64,000 nt of DNA from Physcousia sp015060555 (GTDB taxonomy: Bacteria; Bacteroidota; Bacteroidia; Bacteroidales; Bacteroidaceae): NCBI GenBank assembly GCA_015060555.1, contig SUYG01000045.1:124001-188000 (forward strand). The letters run 5' to 3'. This document shows positions 1 through 7,648 of the stretch, one piece after another. The first letter of the stretch is position 1. Each line of letters starts with the position of its first letter. The translations under genes were made by a program, and so were the position numbers. The notes under the pieces are model-generated. The model saw nothing but the letters and a program-made list of their open reading frames with translations. It was not told the DNA's origin and did no database searches.

Positions 1-354
1 CTCTGCTTCCCCGTCGGCACATACCTCTACGAGAACGGCAAGCACATTACGTTGCGCAACAAGGTCATCCCCACTGCCATGATCTTCACCATGAACTGCC
101 CCGAAGACTACATGAAGCAGATTAACTATCCTACGCTCCTGGAGGAGAACACGAAGGTGATGGCCGACATCTTCGGCTATTCCGAGACGCTCTATGCCTG
201 CAACACCTATCAGTTCAACGACTACTCGCGCTACGACTTCAACCTCTTCAGCGAAGAGGACAAGCGCCGCTATCGCGACGAGCATTACAACATCGACCTG
301 CAGAACGCCTACGAACTGGGAAAGCGGTTGGTGGAGAAGGCCCATGAGGCGTAA
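1..354 (+). CDS. Flavodoxin-like / NAD(P)H-dependent FMN reductase family protein, C-terminal part
   Basis: The frame is open from the first base and ends with TAA at 352-354, so the N-terminus lies outside the window; the TTG at 52 is not a real start. The visible 117 residues (FPVGTYLYENGK, then IPTAMIFTMNCPEDYM, ending LGKRLVEKAHEA) look like the C-terminal half of the flavodoxin-fold reductases that bind FMN and use NAD(P)H. The FMN-binding N-terminal loop is missing, so the family call rests on overall resemblance. The MutS-like gene begins 9 nt downstream on the same strand, but nothing suggests a shared function. Confidence 0.55.
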   Translation, partial: LCFPVGTYLYENGKHITLRNKVIPTAMIFTMNCPEDYMKQINYPTLLEENTKVMADIFGYSETLYACNTYQFNDYSRYDFNLFSEEDKRRYRDEHYNIDLQNAYELGKRLVEKAHEA

Positions 355-363
355 TGTAGTTTT

Positions 364-2127
364 ATGGATTTGAAGACTTATTACCAAGAGCGAGCCGACG
401 CGCTGCGGACCGAGGCTGTGGCCTTGCGTCGGCAGGCGCGTCGCTTCGTCGTGGCCGAGCTGGTGAGTTTCTTTGCTGCGGCAGCCTGTGCCGTGGCCTC
501 TTTCCTGACGGCTTGGGGCTGGCCGCTGATAGCGGCAGCCGTCGTGGCGGCGTTGGCCTACCTTTGGACGCGCAGTCGCGACGCGCGCAGCTCAGCACGA
601 CTGGAGGAGTGCGAGGCTTGGCTCAGGGCCTACGAGGGCGAGTTGGCGGCGTTGGACGGCGATTTCTCCCACTTCGATGATGGCCGGCGCTATGCCGATG
701 CTTCGCATCCCTTCACCACCGACCTCGATGTATTCGGCCCGCAGTCCCTCTTCCAACGCATGAACCGCACGGTCACGTCGGGCGGCAGCGTTCATCTGGC
801 CGCCCTGCTTGCTGAGCGCCGTGTGCCCTCGGTCGCCGAGGTGCAGGCGCAGCGCGATGCCATCCGCGAGCTGGCCGAAGCAGAGACCCGCCGCATGACT
901 TTCATGGCACAGGAGCAGGTAGATACTGCCTCCGTGCTGCGCGCCTTGGAGGACGTAGCTTCCATCCATATCCCCCGTTTTGCCGCTTCCATGCTGGCGC
1001 TGGTGCTCGCTGTGCTGCTCGTTGGCGGCTTCTATGCCTTGTTGATGGCCGCTATTCTCGGTCTTACCGGAGCCGGCAGCGTGATGGCATGGGCTGTGCT
1101 GGAGGTGCTGGTCGCCAGTCTGCTCTTTGCTCGTCCGCTGCTGCTGACGAAACGCGCCACAGAGGGCATCCTTCGCCAGCTGAAAGTCTATGAACGCCTG
1201 ATGGCGCTGGTGCCCGAGACCTCCGAGGCCGCTCCCGCCTTCAGCTCCCTCACCTCCATCGTGGCCAGCATCGACCGTCGCAACGAGTTCTGGATCCTCA
1301 TCTCCAACACGCTGTTCATGTCCGACCTCTTCATCGTCCGTCGGTTCTTGGATTGGAAGGAACGCTATATGCCGCGCCTCCCCGAGTGGATAGCCGCCGT
1401 CAGCCGTTACGACGCCCTCGTCTCCCTGGCCACCTTCCGCTTTAACCATCCCGAAGCCACCGAAGCCGTAGTCGTTGAGGCCACGGACATCGTCTTCGAG
1501 GCCGATGGGCTGTGGCATCCGTTCCTTGGCAAAGAGGCCGTTCGCAACGACTTCCTTCTCGCCGATGGTCACTACTACATCATCACGGGCGCCAACATGG
1601 CAGGCAAGAGCACCTTCCTGCGCTCGGTCGGCATCAACGTGCTGCTGGCACGCGTCGGCCTGCCCGTCTTTGCCGATCACCTGCGCTGTTCGCCCTTTGC
1701 GCTTTTCACGTCGATGCGCACCTCCGACGACCTCGCACACGGCATCTCCTATTTCAATGCCGAGCTGTTGCGTCTGCAACAGTTGCTGGAAGCCGTGAAA
1801 GCGCCCGCTGCTGCAGCCGCAGGCGCCTCATCCCACACCCTCATCATCCTCGACGAGATTCTGAAAGGCACCAACTCCCTGGACAAGCTCAACGGCTCCC
1901 GCCTATTTCTGGAGGCCGTCAGTGCGCTGCCCGTCACGGGCATTGTCGCCACCCACGACCTCGAGCTCTCCCGCATGGCCGAGGAGGATGCCACGCGCTT
2001 CCACAACTACTGCTTCGAGATACAACTCTCCGACCACATCACATACACTTACCGCATCACGCCCGGCGTGGCGCGTAACCAGAACGCCACTTACCTTCTG
2101 CGGCAACTGTTGAAAGGACTTTCTTGA
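364..2127 (+). CDS. Membrane-anchored MutS-family ATPase (MutS domain V protein)
   Basis: 587 residues. Two hydrophobic blocks (about residues 28-70 and 205-250) suggest membrane anchoring. The C-terminal third is a MutS-type ATPase: Walker A GANMAGKSTFLRS near residue 410, then Walker B-like LIILDEILKGTNS and a VATHDLELS switch. The mismatch-recognition and connector domains of true MutS are absent and there is no Smr domain as in MutS2. It is therefore a MutS-related protein common in Bacteroidota whose substrate is not established, and a role in mismatch repair should not be assumed. The start at 364 lies 9 nt after the preceding stop. Confidence 0.8.
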   Translation: MDLKTYYQERADALRTEAVALRRQARRFVVAELVSFFAAAACAVASFLTAWGWPLIAAAVVAALAYLWTRSRDARSSARLEECEAWLRAYEGELAALDGDFSHFDDGRRYADASHPFTTDLDVFGPQSLFQRMNRTVTSGGSVHLAALLAERRVPSVAEVQAQRDAIRELAEAETRRMTFMAQEQVDTASVLRALEDVASIHIPRFAASMLALVLAVLLVGGFYALLMAAILGLTGAGSVMAWAVLEVLVASLLFARPLLLTKRATEGILRQLKVYERLMALVPETSEAAPAFSSLTSIVASIDRRNEFWILISNTLFMSDLFIVRRFLDWKERYMPRLPEWIAAVSRYDALVSLATFRFNHPEATEAVVVEATDIVFEADGLWHPFLGKEAVRNDFLLADGHYYIITGANMAGKSTFLRSVGINVLLARVGLPVFADHLRCSPFALFTSMRTSDDLAHGISYFNAELLRLQQLLEAVKAPAAAAAGASSHTLIILDEILKGTNSLDKLNGSRLFLEAVSALPVTGIVATHDLELSRMAEEDATRFHNYCFEIQLSDHITYTYRITPGVARNQNATYLLRQLLKGLS

Positions 2128-2351
2128 CAACGTCTTTTGCGAATAGGCCTCATTCTGAGCACTCTCTCCCCGAGGATTCATGCTTTATATTTTAGGGCAC
2201 ACATGCTTCAAACGGTTCAACAAAATGGACTTGCAGTCTTCACAGATTGGGACGGTGGTATTCTTTGTTGATAAAAAGCCGAAACGGAATGATTTTCTAT
2301 TTCGCCAGTTCGTTTTTGCTGCAAATCGAAACGTGAATAAGGATTTTTCAC

Positions 2352-2359
2352 TATCTTTG
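2352..2359 (+). promoter_or_regulatory. Bacteroidota -7 promoter box ahead of a lipoprotein remnant
   Basis: TATCTTTG followed by C matches the TAnnTTTG consensus exactly. It lies about 50 nt before the ATG at 2410 on the same strand. No clear -33 element is seen. The rest of 2128-2409 holds no recognisable gene. Confidence 0.5.
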
Positions 2360-2409
2360 CAGCCGAAAATATCGAGGGGGCAGAGAAAGCTCCTCGTTCG
2401 TGAAGCAGA

Positions 2410-2511
2410 ATGAAACGATTGTTGCCCATATTGATCGTATTCCTGACGGCCTTGATAGGCTGTAGGGGCGATGCTATGAACCACCACAACTGCTTCAATC
2501 TTTCAGCTTAA
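2410..2511 (+). pseudogene. Truncated lipoprotein: signal peptide with lipobox only
   Basis: A 33-residue reading frame encodes a lipoprotein leader: MKRLLP, a hydrophobic stretch, then lipobox ALIGC, followed by only about 15 residues before TAA. A well-formed promoter precedes it, yet the stop overlaps the end of the convergent fucosidase gene by 17 bp. It looks like the 5' end of a surface lipoprotein whose body was lost when the fucosidase end was joined here. A genuine very short lipoprotein cannot be excluded. Confidence 0.45.
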
Positions 2512-4135
2512 CAGCCAGCACCGGGGCTATGTCGCCGCCTGGGTGCTGCTCGGGCAGCTGCACTTGCAGGCCGTTGGCATCAACGGTGTAGGGCACCTTG
2601 CCGTAGCCAAGCAACTTGACACTGCTGACCTTGGCCCCCTTCAGCGCAGACGCACCGGTGGCGAAGCTCTTGATGCAAGCGGCGCGCTCTTTGGGCCACT
2701 GCATGATGGTGGCATAGACGGTCTTGCCCTTGGCGTTGAAACGGATATCCTTCTCGGTATAGTTGATGTTCTCGTTGAAGCCCTGATCCTTCAGCGGGTT
2801 GGCTTGCTCAGCCAGCGGTCCTTCGCCGAAGGTGGTCCACGGGCGTGTACCTATGATGCTTTCTTTGTTGACGTCCATCCACGCCTTTAGGTCGGCGAGG
2901 ATGGCCAGTTCCTTCTCGTCCAGCGTGCCGTCGCCCCGGATGGGTACGCTCAGCAGCAGGCAGCCGTTCTTGCTGACCACGTCCACCAGCATACGCACTA
3001 CGCGACCGGCCGACTTATAGGCGCCACGGTTGTATATGCCGCGGTCGTAGTGCCACGACCCGATGCAGGTGCAGGTCTGCCAGGGCAGCGGCTGTGCGCG
3101 GTCGGGTATGCCGCGTTCCACGTCCCACAGCATCAGCTGCTTCTGTTCGTCGTTCAGCACCTTGCCCGTCGCCACGACCTGCTGGCGGCCATGGTGGCGG
3201 TTGGCGCTGTGGTTGTAGAAATGGGCGAGGATGTTCTGCCCCACCTGGTCATCGCAGCCATAGAAGGGCAGCACGGTGTCATCGAAGTAGAGGAGCTGAG
3301 GATTGTAGTCGTTGATGAGCTCCAGCACTCGGTTCTGCAGCTTACGCTTGAAGGCTTCCGATGGCAGCGCGGCACCGTTCTTCCAGTCCCACTGACCTTG
3401 TACGCTACCCGGGTTCTCCCAACCACGGCTGCGCTCATGGCGCTGGGCATAGAGTTCCTGCGGGTCGAGTCCTTTCCACCATTTCTCGGTGCCGTCGGGG
3501 TTGGGCTTGTATCCGTCCTCGCGCGTCAGGTTGCCGTCGAACTTCTGCGCTTCCTCGAACCACGTCCAGGCATGTGCGCCGTGTATGCTGACGCCTAAGG
3601 GCAACTTGTATTTCTTGCAAGCCTTGGCCCATTCGCCCACGATGTCGCGCTTAGGCCCTATGCGCACCGAGTTCCATTCCTGATAGGGCGAGTCCCAGAG
3701 GTCGAAGTTATCGTGGTGCTGCCCTAAGGTGAAGAAGAACTGCGCCCCCACGCTCTTGTACAGTTTCACCAGCGCCTCCGGATCCCAGTGCTCGGCCTTC
3801 CAGGCGTTGCAGAGGTCCTTCATGCCGAAGTCGGCAGGCGAGCCGAAGTGCTCCACGTGGTATTTGTACTGCCAACCGCCTTCCTGATACATGCCGCGGC
3901 CATACCAGTCGCCGCTCTCGGCCTGGCACTGCGGTCCCCAGTGTGCCCAGATGCCGAACTTGACATCGCGGAACCACTCGGGGCACTCCCATGCCTTCAA
4001 GCTCTCCCAGCTGGCTTCGAAGGGGCCACGCTCGACGGGCACGTCCGCGCGTGTCTGAGCCTGCAGAGGCAGGCTTATCGTCAGCGCCACCGCCACGGCC
4101 GTGCGCTTCATCGTTTTCAACGTTTTCTGAACCAT
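2495..4135 (-). CDS. Alpha-L-fucosidase, glycoside hydrolase family 29
   Basis: 546 residues with an N-terminal signal sequence (cleavage plausible after LQAQ, near residue 27), so a periplasmic or surface enzyme that removes alpha-linked L-fucose from host or plant glycans. GH29 signatures are present: FGIWAHWGP near residue 60, GQHHDNFDLWDS at about 138-149 (the usual KHHDGF-LWDS motif), and LLYFDD with Asp285/Asp286 where the GH29 nucleophile lies. The start at 4135 is about 30 nt after a TATCTTTGC box; Met9 (MKRTAVAV) is an alternative and would make a more typical leader. It is transcribed apart from the upstream DUF6055 gene because a hairpin terminator lies between them. Confidence 0.88.
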   Translation of the reverse strand: MVQKTLKTMKRTAVAVALTISLPLQAQTRADVPVERGPFEASWESLKAWECPEWFRDVKFGIWAHWGPQCQAESGDWYGRGMYQEGGWQYKYHVEHFGSPADFGMKDLCNAWKAEHWDPEALVKLYKSVGAQFFFTLGQHHDNFDLWDSPYQEWNSVRIGPKRDIVGEWAKACKKYKLPLGVSIHGAHAWTWFEEAQKFDGNLTREDGYKPNPDGTEKWWKGLDPQELYAQRHERSRGWENPGSVQGQWDWKNGAALPSEAFKRKLQNRVLELINDYNPQLLYFDDTVLPFYGCDDQVGQNILAHFYNHSANRHHGRQQVVATGKVLNDEQKQLMLWDVERGIPDRAQPLPWQTCTCIGSWHYDRGIYNRGAYKSAGRVVRMLVDVVSKNGCLLLSVPIRGDGTLDEKELAILADLKAWMDVNKESIIGTRPWTTFGEGPLAEQANPLKDQGFNENINYTEKDIRFNAKGKTVYATIMQWPKERAACIKSFATGASALKGAKVSSVKLLGYGKVPYTVDANGLQVQLPEQHPGGDIAPVLAVKLKD

Positions 4136-4165
4136 GATTTCTACTGTCTAAAGGTTTTTCTGCTG

Positions 4166-4173
4166 CAAAGATA
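4166..4173 (-). promoter_or_regulatory. -7 promoter box of the fucosidase gene
   Basis: On the minus strand TATCTTTG followed by CAGCAG lies about 30 nt before the fucosidase ATG, matching TAnnTTTG. Confidence 0.6.
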
Positions 4174-4294
4174 ATCAGAAATGGGATACGTCCAAATGTT
4201 GAATCCTTCTTTTCTTCTTTTTTAATCCATTTGTGCCAAATGAAGTCGATAAAGTGGCATTATATCGACTTCCGGCCTTGCTGCCGAATATGCC

Positions 4295-4328
4295 AAAACG
4301 CTTGGCTCCGTTGAGGGCCAAGCGTTTT
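4295..4328 (-). terminator. Hairpin terminator after the DUF6055 gene
   Basis: Perfect 12-bp inverted repeat AAAACGCTTGGC / GCCAAGCGTTTT (4295-4306 and 4317-4328) with a 10-nt loop. It begins 23 nt past the stop of the gene ending at 4351, and its T-rich end follows the stem on the minus strand. It separates that transcript from the fucosidase gene. Confidence 0.75.
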
Positions 4329-4350
4329 GTACGATGGTGGAGGGGAATGG

Positions 4351-7300
4351 CTATCTCACCACTTTCTGTCCCCCGACGATGTAGATGCCGCGAGGCAATC
4401 CATCGAGTGAAGCGCTGCCGCGACGGACAATGCGCCCATTGAGGTCATAGACATTGTTGTCAGTCGGCTGTCGTGAGCTTTCATCGGCCATGTCGGCGAT
4501 GCCTGTGGGCAGGCCGTTGTTGTTGGTCTCGCCGTAAACGTTGGTCTTGTAGAACTTGACGCGATAGGGCCATTGCTCTTCGGTCTTGTCAATCCAGCCC
4601 GTGAAGTTATGCGTCCAGTAGATGGTAGGCGCAGCGCTGACGACGAGCCATACATATGAACAACCGGCAGGGCAGTCGAAGGCAATGGTGTGGTTGGCAT
4701 CGGAGTATGTAGCGCGTGTGACGTCGCTGTAAATGCGTGTGCCATCGTTCTTGAAGGCAACGAATCCTATGCGCCATCCTGCGCGTGTGGTGTTATAAGC
4801 GGTATAGCCGTCAGCCCCGGCCTTACCCTCGAACTCGACGTAGAGTGTCGTGGCTCGTGATGGCGCGTTGATGCGTATGGCGTTGTTGCCGTAGTTCTCG
4901 ATGCAGTCCTTCGCCTCGGGCCACCAGTAGCCGTCGTCGTCCTTGGTGAGTGCTGTCTGGCTGCGCCAGCTGGCCTTGCCTGCTCCTGCCGAGCGTATGG
5001 GGTCGAGGTCGAAGGTGGTCATGCGTGCGCCCCACTCCCACAGCTCGTCGCCGAGCTGGCTTACCTTTTGGGTCGTGGTGCCCGTCATGCGGGTGCGCAT
5101 ATACGTCTCGAAGGGATCTTCGGGATCCTTGCAGTCGTTCCACAGGCGCCCTACGGCATCCCAACCGTGCTTGTGTACGAAGAGGTCCTGGATGAAGAAG
5201 TTCTCATAGCGGAGGTACCCGGCCAGCGGATGGCGGTGCATGCCGTTGAGCGAGTTCCAGAGCCACTCGTTGTCGTTGAGGAGCTTGTTGGGATAGAAGA
5301 CGTAGGCCATCCACTGTGCGCACATCTCCCAGAAGGGATTCTGTGTGGATTCGTGCCAGTTGTACATCCATCCATTCCAGTCGTTGTTGTCGCAGTGTAC
5401 CTGGTACTGAAAGCAGTGGCCAATCTCGTGGGCCACGGTCTGTCCGCCGCGCGAAGTGTAAGCCCATCGCGAGAGCGAGAGCATACCGATCTGGTTGTCG
5501 ATGCCGCTGCCTTCGGCTTTCCACTCGCTGGTAGAGAAGAGGCGGATGATCATCTTGTAGGTGTCGCTCTTGGACTTGCCCTGGTTGATGGTGATGAAGC
5601 CGAGCTTGTCGGCGTACATCTCGAAGATCTTGTCGGCCGTATCCAAGATGCCCGGTACGGCACTTGGCACTTCGTCGCCGTATTCCTTCTCCCAGAAGAG
5701 CACCCAGTGCTTCGACTGGTAGGAGCGCTTGTGGCTCCATTGGTTATTGTTGTCCTGCAACTTCGAGTCTGAACCGCAGGCGCTGCCGCTGCAATAGATC
5801 TTCTTATCGACCGCTTTGATGCGGTTGTTCAGGGTGTTGACGGCGGCCTTCAGCTGGTCGTCCGTCAGCGTATAGTCCACGACCTGCTCCTTGGCCGTAG
5901 CATTGGCTTCGTCGAGGAGGTTCCATGCGTTGGCCTTACGGGGCATATCCTTCCACCATTCCAGCACCTTGGTGGCGTAAGTGATGCGCTCCTGCAGTGC
6001 CGTATAGCGTGCCACGGAAGCCTCGGCAGTTGCAATGGCTGCTGTCAGTGCCTCGTGGGCTGCGTTCAGGGCTGCCTCGTCGTAGATGGTGTTGCCGCCG
6101 TCGTCAGTGCCTGTTCCTGTCAGTGCCTGACGTGCAACCTCTATGGCTAAGCTGAGGCCTTCGGATGCCGGTTGCTGCATGCCATTTGAGGAATAGCTTT
6201 CGGCATGTGTCAGTAGGCTCTGCAATTCTTTGGCGATGTCCGATGTGCCGATTTCACCGATGTATTGGAGATGGAAATCGTCCACGCAGAGGTAGTTGCC
6301 GGTGGGATTCTCGGTCGTCACGCCGATTTCCACCTCTCCATGCTCATCGACAATGGAGAAGGTGACGGCGTAGGTCTTCATGGCCGTGATGAGCGTCTTG
6401 GAGAATCCGGCATAGAGGTAGGCACCTTTCTGCGGCGAACCAGTGTTGGTTGTGCTGCCTTGTCCGGATTGCTGGATATGCAGCGCACCAGCCTGCAAAC
6501 GATAGTTACCCTTGGGCAGTCCTTTCAGCACCTGCGAGAGGCTGGCCTCGGAGATCTTGCTGCCGCGGCTGGTCCATGCTTCCATGTAGTTGGTGCCTTC
6601 TTTCTTGGTGAAATAGCTGTTGGTCTGTATGCTCATGCCCAACACACTCCATCCTGCAGTACCATCGATCTCGAACGACGGGTTCTGGATATAGCGTTCG
6701 GTGCAGTCCACAGGAGCATTGGGTGATGCGTTCAACCAAGCGTATGTTTCAATGGCCGTCTTCAGCGCTTCGTCCGCCGCCAACACCTCGGCCAGCGATG
6801 TGTCGCTGCCGTCGTAGGCGGCCTGAGCGCGGTCGATGGCCGCTTTCAGGTCGCTGGCCTCGCGTCCGCTGCCGTCGCCGTACAGTGTGTTGGCGGTTGC
6901 GAGCGTCTTGCCGAGCTCGAGCTTGCTCTCGTCCATGCTCTTGACGAGGATCTGTACGTAGTCGATGAGCAGGTTGGCCGAGCTGCCCGACCCGGTGTTC
7001 TCAGCTGCCTTATATCCAATCTGTATCTTACCTTGGGTCTCTGCGGTCAGCGTGAAGGAGATGTGGTCCAGCGTCCACGTCTTGGACGGGTAGCCGCTGA
7101 GCGTGGAGGTGACGGCCTCTCCGTTCTGCGGGATCCATGCCAGGCACGAATGGCCCTTGGTGACGTTCTTGCCGTTGTAGGTGGGCACGTTGATGGTGTA
7201 GGTGCCGGCAGGCAGGGTGACCGCCTGACTGTAGGTCATCTCTACGCCCCAGCCCGTGGACAGTGCCAGTGCGCCGCCCTCGCTGCCTTGGTAGCCCTGG

Positions 7301-7572
7301 GCCGGCACTTCGCCGCCGTTGAATGTTCCGGCAAAGCCGTACTGGTAGATGCCCGTGATGGTGTAGTCGACGGTGAAGCCGGCCGTCCATCCCGTGATGA
7401 CTTTGATTTCCTTGTCCACCTTCGTGGTCTGTCCGGCAGTATGGTGGAATCCGCTGTCGAAACCGTAGTTCTTCAGGTAGTCGGCGGTGACGTCGGTCTG
7501 TGCCGTAGCCGTAAGCGACGCTGCACCGAGCAGTAACGAAAGAATTTTTTTCATGTTGTATAGTTGTTTCAT
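4351..7572 (-). CDS. Secreted DUF6055-type protein with HEIGH metallopeptidase-like motif and C-terminal sorting-like tail
   Basis: 1073 residues. A signal peptide (cleavage after TATAQ) is followed by two carbohydrate-binding-like beta-sandwich modules (about 25-215 and 290-440), helical FIVAR-like segments (about 215-280 and 450-600), and a large domain with GGQTVAHEIGHCFQYQVH near residue 710, resembling DUF6055 and zinc-peptidase sites (HExxH). The last 40 residues (NVYDLNGRIVRRG...LPRGIYIVGGQKVVR) match the short C-terminal tail common on secreted Prevotella proteins, probably for surface export. It sits 76 nt downstream of the GH2 beta-galactosidase on the same strand, so co-transcription is likely and a glycoprotein or glycan substrate is plausible. 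No enzymatic activity can be asserted. Met7 at 7554 is an alternative start. Confidence 0.7.
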   Translation of the reverse strand: MKQLYNMKKILSLLLGAASLTATAQTDVTADYLKNYGFDSGFHHTAGQTTKVDKEIKVITGWTAGFTVDYTITGIYQYGFAGTFNGGEVPAQGYQGSEGGALALSTGWGVEMTYSQAVTLPAGTYTINVPTYNGKNVTKGHSCLAWIPQNGEAVTSTLSGYPSKTWTLDHISFTLTAETQGKIQIGYKAAENTGSGSSANLLIDYVQILVKSMDESKLELGKTLATANTLYGDGSGREASDLKAAIDRAQAAYDGSDTSLAEVLAADEALKTAIETYAWLNASPNAPVDCTERYIQNPSFEIDGTAGWSVLGMSIQTNSYFTKKEGTNYMEAWTSRGSKISEASLSQVLKGLPKGNYRLQAGALHIQQSGQGSTTNTGSPQKGAYLYAGFSKTLITAMKTYAVTFSIVDEHGEVEIGVTTENPTGNYLCVDDFHLQYIGEIGTSDIAKELQSLLTHAESYSSNGMQQPASEGLSLAIEVARQALTGTGTDDGGNTIYDEAALNAAHEALTAAIATAEASVARYTALQERITYATKVLEWWKDMPRKANAWNLLDEANATAKEQVVDYTLTDDQLKAAVNTLNNRIKAVDKKIYCSGSACGSDSKLQDNNNQWSHKRSYQSKHWVLFWEKEYGDEVPSAVPGILDTADKIFEMYADKLGFITINQGKSKSDTYKMIIRLFSTSEWKAEGSGIDNQIGMLSLSRWAYTSRGGQTVAHEIGHCFQYQVHCDNNDWNGWMYNWHESTQNPFWEMCAQWMAYVFYPNKLLNDNEWLWNSLNGMHRHPLAGYLRYENFFIQDLFVHKHGWDAVGRLWNDCKDPEDPFETYMRTRMTGTTTQKVSQLGDELWEWGARMTTFDLDPIRSAGAGKASWRSQTALTKDDDGYWWPEAKDCIENYGNNAIRINAPSRATTLYVEFEGKAGADGYTAYNTTRAGWRIGFVAFKNDGTRIYSDVTRATYSDANHTIAFDCPAGCSYVWLVVSAAPTIYWTHNFTGWIDKTEEQWPYRVKFYKTNVYGETNNNGLPTGIADMADESSRQPTDNNVYDLNGRIVRRGSASLDGLPRGIYIVGGQKVVR

Positions 7573-7613
7573 ATAAGTTTCGTTTGGCTATTATCCTTTT
7601 AATTAACGTACAT

Positions 7614-7646
7614 AAATGGTAAATGGTAAATGGTTAAATGGTAAAT
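7614..7646. repeat. Short AAATGGT direct repeats between GH2 and DUF6055 genes
   Basis: Four to five copies of a 7-bp AAATGGT unit (one with an extra T) fill most of the 76-bp gap between two co-directional genes. No hairpin or promoter box is evident. Confidence 0.5.
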
Positions 7647-7648
7647 GC

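Noticed and set aside
592..1779. Long minus-strand frame (395 codons) opposite the MutS-like gene
   Set aside because: Antisense shadow of a strongly supported gene; the translation lacks any family motif and is rich in Gly/Gln/His typical of reverse frames.
2180..2413. 77-codon plus-strand frame upstream of the lipoprotein remnant
   Set aside because: Runs across a promoter box, composition is not protein-like, no similarity recognised.
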